Below the pieces are notes generated by a model. That model had not been told where the DNA came from, searched no databases, and saw nothing but the letters and a program-made list of their open reading frames with translations. From Pseudomonas viridiflava (GTDB lineage: Bacteria; Pseudomonadota; Gammaproteobacteria; Pseudomonadales; Pseudomonadaceae): 64,000 nt of DNA. The stretch lies in contig NZ_UUPU01000029.1 of assembly GCF_900591205.1 (NCBI RefSeq), positions 186,001 to 250,000 on the forward strand, written 5' to 3'. This document shows, in pieces, positions 9,449 through 17,017 of the stretch (position 1 is the first letter of the stretch; every line of letters begins with the position of its first letter). Made by a program: the position numbers and the translations under genes.

Positions 9449-9458
9449 GGTAACCGAC

Positions 9459-10439
9459 ATGGCATTAGTGGGTAGGCGCGATGGCCGCAACTTCGGCTAC
9501 GGCAGGCAATTGAGCTACGCAGGGCCGCAGGCATTGAAAGACATGTTCGGCGGTGGCCATTACGGCACGGCCAAGGCGCATTCTAATCGGTGGCAGGCAT
9601 TTGTGAAGTGGTGCCGATCCGAACAGGGGCCCGGTATCAATGATGCGCGGAAGGTTGATCGGAAGGTGTTGGCTAACTATGCAGCGTATCTCCGTAACCT
9701 AGTTGGACTCGGTGACCTCGCCATCAGCACCGCGCAAAATCGGCTATCCAGCGTTAACAGGACCATGGCGGCGCTTCGCGGTGATCAGTGCGTGAAATTG
9801 CCAAGTCCGAGCAAGGCGTTGGGTATGCAGCGCACCGGGGTTCGACACTCGGTGCCGCAGGGCCAGGACCACGGACAGGTTCAACAGATCGTCGATGCGC
9901 TTTGCAGCCATCATCAGCTAAGGGCCGCCGCTATCGTTCTATTGGCGCGAGCCACCGGCATGCGCTTGCGTGAGGCCATCTTGGCGGATCTACCACGGCT
10001 AAGTCGGGAGGCTAGAGAATTCGGCAAGATCAACATCCAAGACGGCACCAAAGGCGGCCGTGTCGGTGCATCGGCACCCCGCTGGATTACGATGGACGAG
10101 CAAGTTCGAGTATCGCTTGGATTTGCGAAGCAGGTGTCGCCTGCGGGTAGCCGCAACCTGATTGCGCCACACGAAAGTTACTTCAACGTTCTACAGGAAA
10201 TAGTCCGCCCTGCGGGGGACATTCTCCACGCATACAACCTCAAAGGCTTCCATGAATTACGAGCGGCTTACGCATGTGAGCACTACGAGCAAATCACCCA
10301 ACACGGCGCCCCTATCAACGGTGGTCAATGCCGCCAGATGGATCCGCGTCTTGATTATGAAGCACGAAGCCAAATCGGCTATGAGCTGGGGCACGGTAGG
10401 ATTGATGTGGTCGCTGCCTACATTGGAGGACTGACATAA
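9459..10439 (+). CDS. Second tyrosine recombinase (integrase domain-containing protein)
   Basis: A tyrosine recombinase-like protein of about 326 residues from ATG 9459, preceded by GAGG at good spacing; an in-frame ATG at 9414 would add 15 residues. The N-terminal half is a SAM-like core-binding domain (NRWQAFVKWC). The C-terminal half holds the catalytic set: Arg in GMRLREA, HELR (His-x-x-Arg), His in ELGHGRID and a tyrosine in VAAYIGG. It belongs to the family commonly annotated simply as integrase domain-containing, found in Pseudomonas islands beside a P4 integrase. It may act in excision or be an accessory recombinase; the role is inferred. Confidence 0.82.
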   Translation: MALVGRRDGRNFGYGRQLSYAGPQALKDMFGGGHYGTAKAHSNRWQAFVKWCRSEQGPGINDARKVDRKVLANYAAYLRNLVGLGDLAISTAQNRLSSVNRTMAALRGDQCVKLPSPSKALGMQRTGVRHSVPQGQDHGQVQQIVDALCSHHQLRAAAIVLLARATGMRLREAILADLPRLSREAREFGKINIQDGTKGGRVGASAPRWITMDEQVRVSLGFAKQVSPAGSRNLIAPHESYFNVLQEIVRPAGDILHAYNLKGFHELRAAYACEHYEQITQHGAPINGGQCRQMDPRLDYEARSQIGYELGHGRIDVVAAYIGGLT

Positions 10440-10753
10440 GTAAGCCCTTCGACATGGAATTGTTTCTGACCGGCGTCCTGACCGGATCGCACGCAACGCG
10501 CAAACGCCATTTGCGTCAGGCGAAACTGATTTAATCTGAAATCGCAGAGCGCTGGCAGCGAGATACGCCTTGGACTTGGCAGAAAAAGCATATGGTATGG
10601 TTTCTCAACAATCGCCTATACGGGCGTAGTGAATCGACGCGTTATTACTATCTACTACTTACCATTCGGCTGCTCGCAAGGCGTCTAAAAGCTTCATGGG
10701 TTTTCAAAAACTGTAAAGCGCAGGAAACTGAAAGTCGAGCTCTGCGGGGCTGA
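10436..10753 (+). pseudogene. Decayed small island protein following recombinase 2
   Basis: Reading from the recombinase stop, a frame encodes SKPFDMELFLTGVL...RHLRQAKLI, hits TAA at 10532, then continues in the same frame through SEIAERWQRDTPWTWQKK, ESTRYYYL and SWVFKN to TGA at 10751. The continuous character on both sides of the stop indicates one ancestral gene of about 100 codons. The base pattern ATAAGT at the junction suggests the ancestral ATG start, overlapping a TGA stop of the recombinase, mutated to ATA. Reading it as a pseudogene is inference from frame continuity. Confidence 0.6.
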
Positions 10754-10768
10754 TTAGGCCCCGCAGAT
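10741..10768. terminator. Hairpin between the recombinase block and the cargo
   Basis: TCTGCGGGGC, loop TGATTAG, GCCCCGCAGA is a perfect 10-bp stem followed by an AT-rich stretch. It is placed to end transcription both from the recombinase side and from the convergent UvrA-like gene, which stops at 10777. Confidence 0.6.
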
Positions 10769-10776
10769 CTATTTAT

Positions 10777-12981
10777 TCAGTCTTGTTGGCCGCCTATTAA
10801 TCTGTTGTACACCGGAGGCCCAAAATATACTATTTTTCCGCCATCAGGCCCCGCTCCCGGCCCAAATTCCAGTAGATAATCACATTCATTCAGGATTTCA
10901 GGCTTATGGTCAATGACCAAAATCGCCTTAAAGCGTTCGGCATACTGATGTATATGGCGTATAGCATTTATTGCAGATAGCCTGTCAAGGCCTGCTCCAG
11001 GCTCATCTATAATTAGAGTTTTCTCTTTATTTGGTGAGACTAACGCCTGTAATAGTTTAACTCGGCGAGATTCGCCACCGGACAAGCTTCCAATTTTTCT
11101 GCTTACGCTTAGATGAGATATTCCTAACGCTTCGGATATTCCTACAATGCTTGCAATTTTCTTACTTTGCCCTACAAGCTCCTTTGGCAAAGAATGAAGA
11201 GCACTAAAATAGAAATCCTTAATATTCAATCCTGATATACAGATATCATCAACTTCATTTGAGAACAACGCACCTTCACAAGTCGGGCATGAAATTTTTA
11301 CGGTTTTTTCGAAGGTTCTCGTGAACTGAATAACGCCTGTGCCTCCACATTCATCGCAGCAACCGGGTTTACCTGGCTGCAGGAGGAATAACTCTTTGGA
11401 CGCACCCGTATTCTTTGAGTAAATGCTTGCAATCGTGCTACTCAAATCTAACGCGGTTGAAATTGTTGATCTAATATTTCCGCGCATTTGTTTTTGCGAT
11501 ACGTAATTAACTTGTGGCAAGGATTGGGATATAGCGGACGCGAATGAAGACTTACCTGAACCTGACACACCACATACGCCTGTGATAGAGCCCCTCGGTA
11601 CTGAAGCAGACACTCCTACGACATTGTTATTAGATACTTTAGGGAGTTGAAAAAAATCTCTTTTTTCTAATACTTTATGATTTCGAGGTTCTATGCGTTG
11701 AGGAGGTAGGTACGGTACTATATATCCGCCCTCCTCTCCTGGACCTGGTCCTACACAGATTACCTGATCTGCAGACGCGATGAAGTAATCGTTGTGCTCA
11801 ATCAGTACAATCGTGTTCCCGCGATCACAAATCTCCTTCATTTTTTGGATGAGAAGTTCGTGATGGTTTTTGGAGACCTGTGAAGATATTTCATCAAGGA
11901 CAAACAATACGCCTGAAATTTGAGTGTTGCATATTTGGGCGAACCGGAGTTTCTGTAATTCTCCACCGGACAGGCTTGGGATCTGGCGAGCTAACGTCAG
12001 ATATCCAAGTTCAAGCTGCATCAACGTGTCCAGTTGATGAATCAGGGAGTCGAGAGCGGGAGAAAAATTTTGACAAGACACCTTCAAAGTTTCAAGGCAT
12101 CCTGAAATTGGAAGTCTTAAAATATCAAAAAGTGACATTTCGCCAATTTTGCTTCGTTTGAACTTTTCACGATCAACTCCCGTAGAATCACACATCATGC
12201 AGGGGGAAGGAGTGGAAAACTTTCTATAAGCATCGTATTGAGATATGTTTTTGCTTTGAGAGAATTCTTGCAAAGTTCTCATTGGTCCGACATACCGTTC
12301 CTCTCTACTTCTTCTCTTGCCGGAAAAGGTAAAACTTATTTTATATTTTTTAGCGGATTCCCCCTCCAATATCTTTTTTTTGTGAGCCGCTGGTAGCTCT
12401 CGCACGGTCTTCCTTATGTCGATTCCCTCATCCTCACAAAAAGCACTAAGGAGAGCCCCATATTTGGAGAGATTGGCGCCTGTCCAGCATTTAAATGGCG
12501 TATCCTTCAAAGATTTTGAGTCGTCGATTAAGAGGTTCTCACTCAGTGAAAGCGTCTCTCGGCTTCCTCCACAATGAGGGCACTCATTTCCGGGCTTGTT
12601 CAAGCGAAGAATTGACTGGTCAATATTCGTGTCATTACTAGGAGTGATTGAATAAAGATAGCTTGGTATATCTAAATACGAATAAATTGTGGATCTGGGG
12701 TTGGAGTTAAAATTGTTTTGCGTTAGCGCTATTGCTGGAAGCGCACCATGAAACTCATCGACATTGTATACCGCATGATCGTACGTCCCGGACTCAAGCT
12801 GGCTAAACTGTTGCTTACAAATCGAGTACAATGTACCGTACGCTAATGATGATTTCCCCCCTCCGCTAATACCAGTTATAGCTGTTATGGAGTTCAATCT
12901 GATCGTCACATTTAGACTTTTCAGATTATTGGTCTTTGCACCATTAACGACAAATAGCCTCTCTTTTGAACTTCCGTGCAT
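10777..12981 (-). CDS. UvrA-like double ABC ATPase (possible self-protection protein)
   Basis: 734 residues, clearly shorter than housekeeping UvrA (about 940). Two ABC modules are visible: Walker A GISGGGKSS (37-45) and GVSGSGKSS, signature motifs LSGGELQ and LSGGESRR, and Walker B IIDEPGAGLD. Zinc-type Cys pairs CPHC, CMMC, CDEC and CPTC match the UvrA zinc modules. It resembles UvrA2/DrrC-type paralogues, which in antibiotic producers remove or tolerate DNA-bound drug. It is divergent from the Cys-rich peptide gene across a 93-bp shared promoter region. The DNA is AT-rich, unlike the flanking chromosome. The start ATG has TGGAG seven bases upstream. The role as immunity is inferred from context. 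Confidence 0.85.
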   Translation of the reverse strand: MHGSSKERLFVVNGAKTNNLKSLNVTIRLNSITAITGISGGGKSSLAYGTLYSICKQQFSQLESGTYDHAVYNVDEFHGALPAIALTQNNFNSNPRSTIYSYLDIPSYLYSITPSNDTNIDQSILRLNKPGNECPHCGGSRETLSLSENLLIDDSKSLKDTPFKCWTGANLSKYGALLSAFCEDEGIDIRKTVRELPAAHKKKILEGESAKKYKISFTFSGKRRSREERYVGPMRTLQEFSQSKNISQYDAYRKFSTPSPCMMCDSTGVDREKFKRSKIGEMSLFDILRLPISGCLETLKVSCQNFSPALDSLIHQLDTLMQLELGYLTLARQIPSLSGGELQKLRFAQICNTQISGVLFVLDEISSQVSKNHHELLIQKMKEICDRGNTIVLIEHNDYFIASADQVICVGPGPGEEGGYIVPYLPPQRIEPRNHKVLEKRDFFQLPKVSNNNVVGVSASVPRGSITGVCGVSGSGKSSFASAISQSLPQVNYVSQKQMRGNIRSTISTALDLSSTIASIYSKNTGASKELFLLQPGKPGCCDECGGTGVIQFTRTFEKTVKISCPTCEGALFSNEVDDICISGLNIKDFYFSALHSLPKELVGQSKKIASIVGISEALGISHLSVSRKIGSLSGGESRRVKLLQALVSPNKEKTLIIDEPGAGLDRLSAINAIRHIHQYAERFKAILVIDHKPEILNECDYLLEFGPGAGPDGGKIVYFGPPVYNRLIGGQQD

Positions 12982-13009
12982 GAGTGACTCCAGTATTAAA
13001 AATCCGCGA

Positions 13010-13038
13010 GTGACATGACTGTGCCATTATGGTATTGT
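13010..13038 (+). promoter_or_regulatory. Candidate promoter of the peptide-E1 operon
   Basis: GTGACA (13010-13015) and TATTGT (13033-13038) are separated by 17 bp, 37 bp upstream of the peptide start. It lies in the shared divergent region with the UvrA-like gene. Weak match; tentative. Confidence 0.35.
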
Positions 13039-13074
13039 TTTTGCTCTGTGTCCATAACGTAAACGGAGTTAGCA

Positions 13075-13278
13075 ATGGTCAAAAAGAAGGTAAGTTTAAA
13101 GTTTTCTGAGGTAAATCAACATCCTGAAGCTGGGACAAAGTACACTACTACTTGTTCCGGCAGCAGAAGCGATTGCTGCACTAGGGTATGCACTCGCCCA
13201 GATATCGGGTCCGACGATGGCAGCTTGGATTCGTGGGATGAGTACCTCGAGGCGAATGCTGGCGTACTGCAATATTGA
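13075..13278 (+). CDS. Cys-rich 67-residue peptide, candidate RiPP precursor
   Basis: A small protein beginning MVKKKVSLKF, with a Ser/Thr/Cys-rich centre (Cys 27, 34, 35 and 39 within TTTCSGSRSDCCTRVCTR) and an acidic tail SLDSWDEYLEANAG ending VLQY. GGAG sits seven bases before the ATG, so translation is credible. It is followed by a hairpin and then two E1-like enzymes whose N-terminal domains look like peptide-binding RRE modules. This is the layout of a RiPP precursor: a basic leader or recognition region, then a modifiable core. I do not recognise the family. It has no GG motif and no signal peptide. Which residues are modified and where cleavage falls is unknown. Confidence 0.6.
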   Translation: MVKKKVSLKFSEVNQHPEAGTKYTTTCSGSRSDCCTRVCTRPDIGSDDGSLDSWDEYLEANAGVLQY

Positions 13279-13287
13279 TTATGGAGT

Positions 13288-13307
13288 GGTGCCAACATTT
13301 TGGCACC
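13288..13307 (+). terminator. Hairpin between peptide gene and first E1 gene
   Basis: GGTGCCAA, loop CATT, TTGGCACC is a perfect 8-bp stem in the 53-bp gap after the peptide stop, with no long T run. It may act as an attenuator or mRNA-stabilising element giving more precursor than enzyme. Confidence 0.55.
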
Positions 13308-13331
13308 CATTCCCTCTCGGTAGGATGAAGA

Positions 13332-14444
13332 ATGGACGCTTTCACACTGAATCCTGTCTTAAAGATAAAAGACAGCGTGGACGTTTACGTGTCTATGACT
13401 GAAACTGATGTTTGTACCATTCAGTTTTATCATATTAACACTAGGCAAAAGCTATCTATCCAGATTGATCCTGCTTTCAGCGAATTATTGTCAGTCTTTG
13501 ATGGAATTCATTCGCTTTCCACCCATTTAGAACGCCTTGATTTTGAGTTGGATGCCGACGAATTAAAATCGACGTTGCAATACTTGATCGACAATGGCGT
13601 GCTAGAGCATCCATCTCATGGAGACCAGAACTCTCGATACTCAAGGCAGATTAATTTTCTGTCGGATTGGATTTTTGGAGTGCCTGCAGAAGTTGCTCAT
13701 AAGCGAATTTTGGATACCCACTGCATTATTTTTGGGATTGGTGCAATTGGCTCTTCAATTGCCATCAGCTTAGCCAGAGCAGGCGTTTCAAAGCTCACGC
13801 TTGTAGACGATAAAAAACTTGAACAGCACTCTTCCGAAAGACATCCATATTTTTCAAAGTTGGAATTAGGGCAGCCGAAAGTTCATGCCCTAAAACGCTA
13901 CCTTCTCAGAATAAATTCAGAAATTAATGTAATTGGCATACAGGACAAACTATTGCCGCTCACTGATCTTTCTGGCCTTGTAGATGACGCCTCGTTAGTT
14001 GTTAATACGGCAGACGAACCGTATATCGGCCATACATCAGCCAAGCTCGGGCGATATTTGTGGAGAAAAAACATTCCTCTCTATGTAGCGGGAGGCTTTG
14101 ATGCGCACCTAATGAGCACGGGAGACTTTTATATTCCCGGCGAGTCCAATTGTGTTGATTGCTCTACTAATTTCTTTACCGTAGCGTTAGCGGATTGGAA
14201 GCCGTCCTATAAGATACATGAATCTAGCATCACGAAAACTCATGTTATCGGAGGTAGTGGTGGGCTTTACAGCATGTCACTCTTTTCAGCGTCGTACGGT
14301 TGCGTGCAACTACTGAATTACATTGCTGGCGGCAATGCCTATAAGTCGAGACTTTCTAAGCGAGGAGAGTTTATGACTGGAAAAGGTGAAATTGAATGGA
14401 TTGAAATTCCAGCTAGGGATGTTTGCGATGTCTGTGGAAAATAA
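13332..14444 (+). CDS. ThiF/E1-like adenylating enzyme 1 with N-terminal recognition domain
   Basis: 370 residues. Residues 1 to about 95 form a winged-helix-like domain of the kind seen as RiPP recognition element in MccB/PaaA/TOMM ThiF-like proteins. RYSRQINF then opens a ThiF/MoeB-type E1 fold with nucleotide-binding GIGAIGSS (about 136-143), an acidic VDDKKLE strand end and the NTADEP segment. Paired cysteines CVDC and CDVC should bind zinc. Such enzymes adenylate a peptide C-terminus or side-chain carboxylate. AGGA lies before the ATG. The last 17 bases overlap the second E1 gene. AT-rich codon use contrasts with the chromosome. Substrate inferred to be the adjacent peptide. Confidence 0.8.
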   Translation: MDAFTLNPVLKIKDSVDVYVSMTETDVCTIQFYHINTRQKLSIQIDPAFSELLSVFDGIHSLSTHLERLDFELDADELKSTLQYLIDNGVLEHPSHGDQNSRYSRQINFLSDWIFGVPAEVAHKRILDTHCIIFGIGAIGSSIAISLARAGVSKLTLVDDKKLEQHSSERHPYFSKLELGQPKVHALKRYLLRINSEINVIGIQDKLLPLTDLSGLVDDASLVVNTADEPYIGHTSAKLGRYLWRKNIPLYVAGGFDAHLMSTGDFYIPGESNCVDCSTNFFTVALADWKPSYKIHESSITKTHVIGGSGGLYSMSLFSASYGCVQLLNYIAGGNAYKSRLSKRGEFMTGKGEIEWIEIPARDVCDVCGK

Positions 14445-15510
14445 AGTTTATAGGCTTAGAAGCTGCATTGCATTAGTGCGTCGCGGTGCGCTTATTGAGT
14501 TTTTCGATAGTAATCTAAGAGTTGGATTTTCACTCGATCTCAAGTACTCAAATATCGTTGAATTACTTCAGAAATTTGATGGCTTAATGACAGTGGCGTC
14601 AATCGGTGCTCTATACCCCGAGGTACTGCTTAACGAGCTTAGTGATCTAGTTGAATTTCTTCATTCAAAGTATGTACTGATTGAGATTAATGAAGAATAT
14701 GAACAGTCGAGCCTGCACTCATTTCCTAGACTAATAAATACACTTGAGAGTTATTTCCACTCTACTTCAGCCATCAACAATTCACTCCGGAAAGGATGGG
14801 GTGGAAATGTGCTAATTGTGGGGCTTGGTGCAGTAGGCACATGGGTTTTACATAGCTTGGTCAAGGCAGGCGTAAAGAACATTACTGTTATGGATGATGA
14901 TATTGTTGAGGAATCCAACCTCCATAGACAGGATCTTTTTTTTGAGGCAGATATTGGGACTCCAAAGGTATCCGCCGCTTATAACAATATAAAAACCTCG
15001 TATGGAACCGGACTATATACATATATCAAAAAAATGCAGTCCGTTGAAGACTTGGAGCAACTTCCATGTATACCTGACATGATTATAAATTGCGCAGATT
15101 ATCCAAGCGTTGACCACACGTCCAAGATTGTTTCCGACTTCTGCCTGAAGAATAGAATATCGCATATCATTGGAGGAGGTTATAATCTGCATCTAACGCT
15201 AGTCGGCCAAGTCGTAATCCCCGGAGTTACAGCTTGCTTTCATTGCTTTGATAAGGTTCTCACTCCAATCAATGCCGCAGAGCTATTTGGTGTCAAAAAG
15301 CTTAACAGGAAGTACAGGAAAATAGGAAGTCTGGGGCCTCTGTGCAGCATTTCTGCATCGATTACAGCTACAGAAGCAATAAAATTAATTTTTGGAGTCC
15401 CGTTAGAATTTATGGGCGTGATAAATAAGCGTCTAGAATTTAACCTTAAAGATTTTGATTTTGGTGCATTTTCTGTCCAGAGAAATGTAGATTGCGAATA
15501 TTGCTCTTAG
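14428..15510 (+). CDS. ThiF/E1-like adenylating enzyme 2 with N-terminal recognition domain
   Basis: About 360 residues from ATG 14428, which overlaps the end of the preceding gene; an in-frame ATG at 14386 lies deeper in it. The organisation mirrors the first enzyme: an N-terminal domain (RSCIALVRRGALIEFF onward, to about residue 100), then the E1 fold with GLGAVGTW, MDDDIVEESNLHRQ (the Asn/Arg set that contacts ATP in E1s), NCADYPS, and zinc Cys pairs CFHC and CEYC. This enzyme retains the canonical NLHRQ motif, while the first has a diverged HSSERHP there. One may therefore be catalytic and the other mainly a recognition partner (inference). Confidence 0.8.
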   Translation: MSVENKVYRLRSCIALVRRGALIEFFDSNLRVGFSLDLKYSNIVELLQKFDGLMTVASIGALYPEVLLNELSDLVEFLHSKYVLIEINEEYEQSSLHSFPRLINTLESYFHSTSAINNSLRKGWGGNVLIVGLGAVGTWVLHSLVKAGVKNITVMDDDIVEESNLHRQDLFFEADIGTPKVSAAYNNIKTSYGTGLYTYIKKMQSVEDLEQLPCIPDMIINCADYPSVDHTSKIVSDFCLKNRISHIIGGGYNLHLTLVGQVVIPGVTACFHCFDKVLTPINAAELFGVKKLNRKYRKIGSLGPLCSISASITATEAIKLIFGVPLEFMGVINKRLEFNLKDFDFGAFSVQRNVDCEYCS

Positions 15511-15679
15511 TCCATTGCAACCACTTCACGCTACAAGCTCCATCTACAGTTAGCCGCATAAGTCCGACTGACAGACTCACCAGATAAATGTCTTTTGACT
15601 GAAACCAGGGTACTTTTAGAGATAGCGTCATTTTTCTTACGAGCATTTATTGAATGAAATCAATATATTGGAATACGAT

Positions 15680-15700
15680 TTGACTCCTGGTACCGCACCA
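15680..15700 (+). repeat. Third tRNA-Thr 3'-end remnant inside the island
   Basis: GACTCCTGGTACCGCACCA at 15682-15700 matches the T-arm, acceptor and CCA of tRNA-Thr (GACTCCTGGTGCCGGCACCA) with one substitution and one deletion. It is followed by a terminator-like stem, as behind a real tRNA. Confidence 0.6.
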
Positions 15701-15708
15701 TTTAAAAA

Positions 15709-15743
15709 CAAAGGCTTGCAGCGATGCAGGCCTTTGTTTTTTG
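15709..15743 (+). terminator. Terminator after the tRNA-end remnant
   Basis: AAAGGCTTGCA and TGCAGGCCTTT form a near-perfect stem with loop GCGA, followed by a T-rich run. It may serve the E1 operon or be the trailer of the tRNA remnant. Confidence 0.7.
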
Positions 15744-15854
15744 TGCGAAACGTAACAAGCCGCTTATCTAGGCGACCTCCGTGGGCGCTTAGCTCCAATT
15801 TGAGCGCTGCTTCTATGTCAACGACTCCCACCGACCCCTGAAATAGCTCGCCTG

Positions 15855-16238
15855 ATGCAAACGCATGGGGACCTTTTCGATAAGCATTTCTCACACAAGC
15901 TGGATGAACAGTCCGCCGTACTGAAAGCTCACCTCCTGATAGAGGGCGTCATCCGTGACTTCAACTACGGCTCAGTTCAGAACCCAGAGCATCTGCGGGG
16001 AATACGGCTCACCTTTCAGCAAGTAGTCGGCATAGCTCGATCGCTCATGGTTATTAAAGGGTCAGAGAGCAACATTCTCTGGGACATGACAGACCAGCTC
16101 AATAAGGCCGGTTCAGGGGGCCGGGGCACCCTCAGCCCCTGGATCAAGGAATCAACGAACATTAAAAAACCACAGAACAAGACCCATGACAAAGCCTGCC
16201 CCTGCCATTTGCAGATAGAACGGCAGAAATGCTTTTAA
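15855..16238 (+). pseudogene. Probable truncated gene for a small helical (HEPN-like?) protein
   Basis: The frame reads LFDKHFSHKLDEQSAVLKAHLLIEGVIRDF...LRGIRLTFQQVVGIARSL...LWDMTDQLNKA, a helical pattern like small HEPN/phage-associated proteins that usually end in an RN-x-x-AH motif. After LNKA the sequence turns into GSGGRGTLSPW, suggesting a junction near 16110 and loss of the natural C-terminus. The frame also runs over the 3' end of the convergent membrane gene. Family assignment is tentative. Confidence 0.4.
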
Positions 16239-16370
16239 CAGCGCGACAATGTCATCACCACCACTTAACCAATACCCGGCAATGTGAAAGAACGCACACA
16301 TAAGCACAAGGGCCAACGCACAGGCACAAGGAAGATAAACAGCGACCCACCAGGGTTCATTTTTTCTCAT
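16152..16370 (-). CDS. Small two-helix membrane protein
   Basis: 72 residues with two strongly hydrophobic segments (about 9-32 and 45-68) separated by a short loop containing SGGDD. Its ATG overlaps the stop of the preceding minus-strand gene, so the pair is translationally coupled. It looks like a small inner-membrane protein, possibly a partner or immunity protein for that upstream gene; no family recognised. Confidence 0.5.
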   Translation of the reverse strand: MRKNEPWWVAVYLPCACALALVLMCAFFHIAGYWLSGGDDIVALLKAFLPFYLQMAGAGFVMGLVLWFFNVR

Positions 16371-16620
16371 TGCCGTCTCTTTTCTTCAAGTAGAAATCAG
16401 CGCCACCGTTGAACGCCCCTGACGATGCAGAATCGCCCAAATTACCGAATATGGAGGGAACGGGACTTTGCGGGGCGGGCTTGGTTATCGTCCACATCCC
16501 CGTCGATACCCACTCATACTGCTTCGACACCGGGTTAAGCAGTTTATCCAAGGGGCCCTTGGTCGCGTTACCAAAGGCGAACCCCACGGACGCGCCCGCT
16601 TTACTTAACAAAGCGCCCAT
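16357..16620 (-). CDS. Small hypothetical protein, possibly the 3' end of a longer gene
   Basis: 87 residues (MGALLSKAGASVGFAFGNATKG... YLKKRDGNEKK) with a glycine/alanine-rich hydrophobic start and a basic tail. Upstream of the ATG the same frame continues as PELEGGDDPF without a start codon until a stop, and no good Shine-Dalgarno precedes the ATG. This may therefore be the C-terminus of a longer protein whose front has been lost. It is coupled to the downstream membrane gene by an ATGA overlap. Function unknown. Confidence 0.42.
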   Translation of the reverse strand: MGALLSKAGASVGFAFGNATKGPLDKLLNPVSKQYEWVSTGMWTITKPAPQSPVPSIFGNLGDSASSGAFNGGADFYLKKRDGNEKK

Positions 16621-17017
16621 AAACGGATCATCGCCACCCTCTAATTCTGGGCGTCACGGGGATAAGCAACGCATGGGTGTCACGTATTCTATACACGGGA
16701 ATATTTTTTTCCGGTGCCCCCATCAAAAGTGCGTAAGAAGTGTAAGTGAGATTTTTTATCTATCTCTATCTCCTACATTTCAATAGCTTAGAATCATTTC
16801 TAAACCGTAAGTAGACTGTCAGATCAGTGTCGGCGCCGAACAGTTCGTGACTGTAAGTGACGCCCCCCCAATGAATCCGGGACTTTTCAGGCGTCTCTCG
16901 ACCCGCTGACGCCACTTACGTGTCAGGAGGGGGTGTACCTGGAAAAAGTTTTCAGCAGCCGTTCAGGCACGCCACACCAGACTGCTCTCGCCTCGTGACT
17001 TTAATCCGGAGAACACC
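16621..17017. other. Gap in the right part of the island
   Basis: About 400 bp without a credible gene. It mixes an AT-rich block (16680-16800) and a GC-rich block and looks like a patchwork junction zone. No clear promoter pair beyond the ribosome site of the gene at 17018. Confidence 0.4.

Larger units (their letters stand above)
8639..9458. other. Gene-poor segment between the two recombinases
   Basis: About 800 bp with open frames on both strands but none with family character I recognise. It contains a second perfect hairpin at 9001-9031 and a 46-codon frame at 9308-9448 listed separately. Similar non-coding tracts often separate the P4 integrase from the second recombinase in Pseudomonas islands (general impression, not checked). 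Confidence 0.45.

Noticed and set aside
8639..9458. Short open frames on both strands (for example 8914-9273 minus) as genes
   Set aside because: No ribosome sites and no protein-like conservation pattern; one is interrupted in sense by the perfect hairpin at 9001-9031.
10777..12981. Housekeeping uvrA
   Set aside because: Too short, AT-rich, located in a mobile island and divergent at zinc motifs; best read as a UvrA-like paralogue.
13332..15510. E1-like genes as ordinary thiamine/molybdopterin ThiF/MoeB or as a CBASS/Bil-type ubiquitin-like system
   Set aside because: No ThiS/MoaD or ubiquitin-like partner with C-terminal GG, no E2 or JAB protease gene and no cyclase are adjacent; the extra N-terminal domains and the neighbouring Cys-rich peptide fit peptide modification better.
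13332..15510. TOMM (azoline) cluster
   Set aside because: No YcaO cyclodehydratase or flavin dehydrogenase lies within the island.
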